A DNA stretch of 58,879 nt from Phycisphaerales bacterium (GTDB lineage Bacteria > Planctomycetota > Phycisphaerae > Tepidisphaerales > Tepidisphaeraceae). The stretch spans positions 1 through 58,879 of the forward strand of contig JADYZN010000036.1 in NCBI GenBank assembly GCA_020853095.1, written 5' to 3'. Below are positions 56,360 to 58,879 of the stretch, one piece after another. Position numbers and translations under genes: made by a program. The notes below the pieces were generated by a model. That model worked only from the letters and a program-made list of their open reading frames with translations, had not been told where the DNA came from and did not search any database. Position 1 is the stretch's first letter; each line of letters begins with the position of its first letter.

Positions 56360-57142
56360 ATGGTTTCCAGTGATCCAACTTCGACGGCGTGGGATGAATC
56401 CTCATTGCGCGATCCGCATCACGCGGCCGACAAACGCGGGCGGGTGCAGCGGATGTTCTCGGCGATCGCCCCCAGTTATGACCTGAACAACCGTTTGCAC
56501 AGCCTGGGGATGGATCAATGGTGGCGAAAGAAGGCGGTGAAACTCGCCGGATTGAAAGCGGGCGAGCGGGTGGTGGATGTGGCGTGCGGGACGGGGGATT
56601 TGACGCTGCAATTTGAACGAGGGCTGAAGAAACTGGGGGAAGATTCCGGCCCGGCAAAGGTGTTGGGCGTGGATTTCACCTATGCGATGCTCCCCATCGC
56701 GGTGCGCAAGGCGGCCGGGCGGGGATCGCCGGCGCGATACATCAATGGCGATGCGCAGGGTCTGCCGCTGGCGGATGGATGTTGCGATGTGGTGTCGATC
56801 GCGTTTGGGATTCGCAACGTGCAGGAACCGGAACGGGCGATGCGGGAATTTGTGCGTATTCTGCGGCCGGGCGGTCGGGTGATCGTGCTGGAATTTTCGC
56901 TGCCGGAAAATCCGGTGCTGCGTGGGATGTACAATCTTTATTTCCGCAAGATTCTGCCAATTTCGGCCACATGGATCAGCGGGGATCGGTCGGGGGCGTA
57001 TAAGTATCTGCCGGAATCGGTGAACACGTTCATCGGCCGGGACCGGATGATGCAGATCATGCGCGAGGCGGGATTGAGCGAGGTCCGGCAGGTGGCGATG
57101 ACGTTTGGGGTGTGTGTTTGCTATGTGGGGATGAAGAAGTAG
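56360..57142 (+). CDS. ubiE: demethylmenaquinone (ubiquinone/menaquinone) methyltransferase
   Basis: 260 residues. A SAM-dependent methyltransferase of the UbiE/MenG family: RVQRMFSAIAPSYDLNNRLH, motif I VVDVACGTGDLTLQ, DAQGLPLADGCCDVVSIAFG, RNVQEPERAMREFVRILRPG and the C-terminal YKYLPESVNTFIGRDRMMQI. It methylates the quinone ring in the last steps of menaquinone synthesis; Planctomycetota use menaquinone, so menG is the better functional name. It stands alone. Confidence 0.94.
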   Translation: MVSSDPTSTAWDESSLRDPHHAADKRGRVQRMFSAIAPSYDLNNRLHSLGMDQWWRKKAVKLAGLKAGERVVDVACGTGDLTLQFERGLKKLGEDSGPAKVLGVDFTYAMLPIAVRKAAGRGSPARYINGDAQGLPLADGCCDVVSIAFGIRNVQEPERAMREFVRILRPGGRVIVLEFSLPENPVLRGMYNLYFRKILPISATWISGDRSGAYKYLPESVNTFIGRDRMMQIMREAGLSEVRQVAMTFGVCVCYVGMKK

Positions 57143-57160
57143 ACGGGGTGTTCCCAAAAC

Positions 57161-57241
57161 CGGACATTTCTACTTTGCTAAGATCGGACATTACATTTTC
57201 TACGACACCATCTGAAAAAAACATTGACATCTGGATGTCCG
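57161..57241. mobile_element. insertion-sequence-end-like repeats (solo remnant)
   Basis: CGGACATTTCTACTTTGCTA (57161-57180) and CGGACATTACATTTTCTAC (57185-57203) are imperfect direct repeats, and ATGTCCG occurs inverted at 57235-57241. Subterminal CGGACAT-type repeats with CTACTTTGC are familiar from the ends of several DDE-transposase insertion sequences. No transposase gene is beside them, so this is at most a remnant end. Confidence 0.4.
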
Positions 57242-57251
57242 ATACTATCCT
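57224..57251 (+). promoter_or_regulatory. promoter for the PKD/beta-helix gene
   Basis: TTGACA (57224-57229), a 16-base spacer and TATCCT (57246-57251). The -35 is a perfect consensus match. The predicted transcript starts near 57258. Confidence 0.5.
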
Positions 57252-57285
57252 GTGAAGGATCGGGTTCTTTCATGGAGAAAGGATC

Positions 57286-57317
57286 GTTCACAAAAAGAGC
57301 CGGGAAGGCTCTGGAAC
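57286..57317 (+). other. stem-loop at the 5' end of the beta-helix gene
   Basis: AGAGCC (57296-57301) pairs with GGCTCT (57307-57312) around GGGAA, and GTTC (57286-57289) pairs with GAAC (57314-57317) outside an internal loop. If translation starts at ATG 57339 rather than 57272, this would be a structured leader. There is no T-run. Confidence 0.4.
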
Positions 57318-57377
57318 ATTTCAGCATTGGGGAAAAACATGACCGATTTCTCGCCGTCGTCCGGATATGCGCGCCGT

Positions 57378-57389
57378 GGGGGGGGGGGG
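57378..57389 (+). repeat. 12-base poly-G tract
   Basis: Twelve consecutive G residues in the leader-coding part of the frameshifted exported protein. Tracts this long are prone to slippage in cells and in sequencing. A length of 10 or 13 would connect ATG 57339 with the LERRVMLAD frame. Confidence 0.85.
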
Positions 57390-58879
57390 CGCAAGGCGTC
57401 ATCCGACCTGAGCATTTATATTTGAATCATTGGAATGGCGGTGGTCGCCCCGCTGTGGTGGAGGCGCTGGAACGGCGGGTGATGTTGGCTGATGACCCCT
57501 CTGATCGGCACGATCAGCGACTCGGTCATGCTGGGCACGGCCATCCACGTCGATGCGATCGGTTCCAACTTCGACGGCCAATCGCCCCAGAACCTCGACA
57601 TCCAGTGGGATTTTGGCGACACCGACGCCTCGGGCCGGGATCAAAATCACAACCGGATGCGCGGTTTCAACGCCGCCCACCTGTACACGGCTCCGGGAAC
57701 CTACACCATCGGCCTGACAATCACCGACCCCCTGGGCAACGCCACACAGGCCACGCGGCAGGTCACCATCGCCCCCGACACCCGCACCCTGCTGACGGTC
57801 AACAGCCAAAGCCAGCTCAATTCGCTCAACAACATCGCCTCCAACACCCGCGTTGAATTTGTCGGCTCCGCCTTTTCGCTCACCCACTCCATCGGTCTTG
57901 GCGGCAACGTCGTGCTCACCAGCGCCAACGCCGATGGGAGCCGCACGCGATTGAACGCGGTGGATGGGTTGTACGAGTTTTTCACCGTCAACGGCAACAA
58001 CGTCACCATCGGCGACCTGTCGTTGGACACCCCCTCGCGCGCGGGCGTCGGCGGCAGCGCCGGCACGGCGATGGGGTTTGAAGCCTCCGGCCAGCGGCAG
58101 AACCTGACGCTGGAAAACTGCGAGCTGCTGAACCTCAACCACGTGTTCGTCGGCAATTCCAAGCCCGCCGGCGTGCTGTTCCAGGACAACGCCGCCCCGG
58201 TCGTCGGGGGGCTGCGCGGCCACATCGCCTGGGCCGAAGGGTCGCGCTGGACGTATGTCGGCAACACCACCGCCAGCAACAGCCAAAGCATCATCACCGC
58301 CGCCACGAACATCAGCCTGATCAACATCTCCGACAACAGCTTCAGCCGATCCGCCAGCGGCGGTGTGAGCCTGGACTACGGGCCGGAATACATCTACATC
58401 GGCGGCAACAAGTTCAACCGGGCCAAGACGCAGACCAACGGCACCTGGACGGGCGTCATCGTGGACAAGGCGCGATACATCCGTTTTGAACGCAACGACG
58501 TCAACCAGGCGGACATCATCGTCCGGGCCGGCACCGCGCAGACGACCTTCACCAACAACGTCTTCACCTATGAGAGTAATTTCTACGCCGCCTTCCAGTT
58601 CAACCTGGGGTATGATGCGGGCAAGGGATTGACGGTTGAAGACATCGTCGTCTCCCACAACACCCTTCGACCCAACGGATTCGGCATGGCGGGGTTCATG
58701 GTCCATAACCCGCCGTCGGGCCTGACGATCGAGGGCAACCTGTTTGATGCCACGGGGATGGGGGTCGGGGTTGAGCAGCGGTCGGGGATGTACACCAAGG
58801 TGCCGCTGTCGGCGTTGACGATTGGGAACAACGCCTGGGTGCTGCCCTCGGCCGGTTACAATGGAGCCTATCAATACAA

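Larger units (their letters stand above)
57272..58879 (+). pseudogene. frameshifted exported PKD and right-handed beta-helix protein (partial)
   Basis: From ATG 57272 one frame runs through a basic leader to PAVVEALERRVMLADD (ending near 57496), the LE.R.LL-type leader motif of large exported planctomycete proteins. After the CCCC at 57496-57499 the sense continues in the next frame (+1): PLIGTISDSVMLGTAIHVDA, then a PKD domain (IQWDFGDTDASG, LYTAPGTYTIGLTITDPLGN, about 57600-57780). A beta-helix region follows, with turns such as NLTLENCELLNLNHVF, ISLINISDNSFSR and LTIEGNLFDATGMGV, to the window end. Removing one C would join the frames. A 12-base G run at 57378-57389 lies in the leader. The gene is either decayed, phase-variable or affected by an assembly error. 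Downstream extent is unknown. Confidence 0.7.

Noticed and set aside
57286-57317. Known riboswitch at the beta-helix gene leader
   Set aside because: The two small stems do not match the c-di-GMP, cobalamin, SAM or TPP consensus as far as I can compare by eye; kept only as an unnamed stem-loop.
57399-58874. Long leftward open frame (about 490 codons) at the right end
   Set aside because: It mirrors the rightward PKD/beta-helix coding sequence. Its translation is low-complexity (Gly, Ala, Val, Arg rich), as antisense frames of GC3-rich genes are.

Overview
The window looks like a chromosomal segment of a Planctomycetota bacterium, most likely class Phycisphaerae. The signs are a high-GC, GC3-biased genome, PEP-CTERM sorting tails (VPEP, hydrophobic stretch, RRR), prepilin-like proteins ending in the H-X9-DG motif, a partial giant-type exported protein with a planctomycete leader (LERRVMLAD), hopanoid genes, and many DUF4091/DUF4838/heparinase-type enzymes next to substrate-responsive regulators. 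No rRNA gene is present, so the taxonomy is inference.

Layout. 1-129: 5'-truncated IS110-type transposase remnant. 240-8424 (cassette A): exported DUF4091 enzyme and GntR/LacI-hybrid regulator leftward; prepilin-like protein, PEP-CTERM DNRLRE protein, a fossil prepilin N-terminus and a second DUF4091 enzyme rightward. 8421-10724: small unknown protein and hpnH leftward, hpnG-like phosphorylase rightward. 10713-19168 (cassette B, all leftward): DUF4838 protein, heparinase II/III-like lyase, PEP-CTERM protein, prepilin-like protein, regulator. 19370-25292: SDR dehydrogenase with a GH63-type glucosidase, panD, lgt, an outer-membrane-like protein, tRNA-Val(GAC). 25350-39319 (cassette C): URO-D-family protein, PEP-CTERM protein, exported glycosidase, prepilin-like protein (leftward); GH31/36-like enzyme (right); LacI regulator (left); GH78 and GH106-like rhamnosidases (right). 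39383-45918: small unknown protein, gltB and gltD. 45967-55128 (cassette D, all leftward): sodium:solute symporter, CBM9-like lipoprotein, a 680-bp non-coding stretch with two repeat structures, sialidase-like protein, PEP-CTERM TIM-barrel enzyme, prepilin-like protein, PEP-CTERM protein, regulator. 55258-57142: small unknown protein, class IV aminotransferase, ubiE/menG. 57143-58879: insertion-sequence-end-like repeats, a promoter, and a frameshifted PKD/beta-helix exported protein that runs off the window.

The main theme is a repeated gene cassette. Four times in 55 kb the same parts recur: one sugar-sensing regulator (AraR-like GntR+LacI fold in A, B and D; classical LacI in C), one H-X9-DG prepilin-like protein, one or two PEP-CTERM proteins, and one or more secreted or cytoplasmic polysaccharide-active enzymes. 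No TonB/SusCD-type uptake gene is seen. Strong hairpins follow three PEP-CTERM genes and weaker ones follow two prepilin genes, which suggests the surface proteins and the enzymes of one cassette are made in different amounts. A reasonable but unproven reading is that each cassette is a substrate-induced surface module: a pseudopilin-like fibre plus an exosortase-sorted surface protein together with degradative enzymes. Cassette C aims at rhamnose-containing glycans and cassette B at uronate-containing polysaccharides.

The housekeeping genes between cassettes (hpnG, panD, gltB, ubiE) tend to have a -10-like TATAAT/TACAAT box almost on top of the start codon and no Shine-Dalgarno site, while cassette genes mostly have clear AGGAG-type sites.
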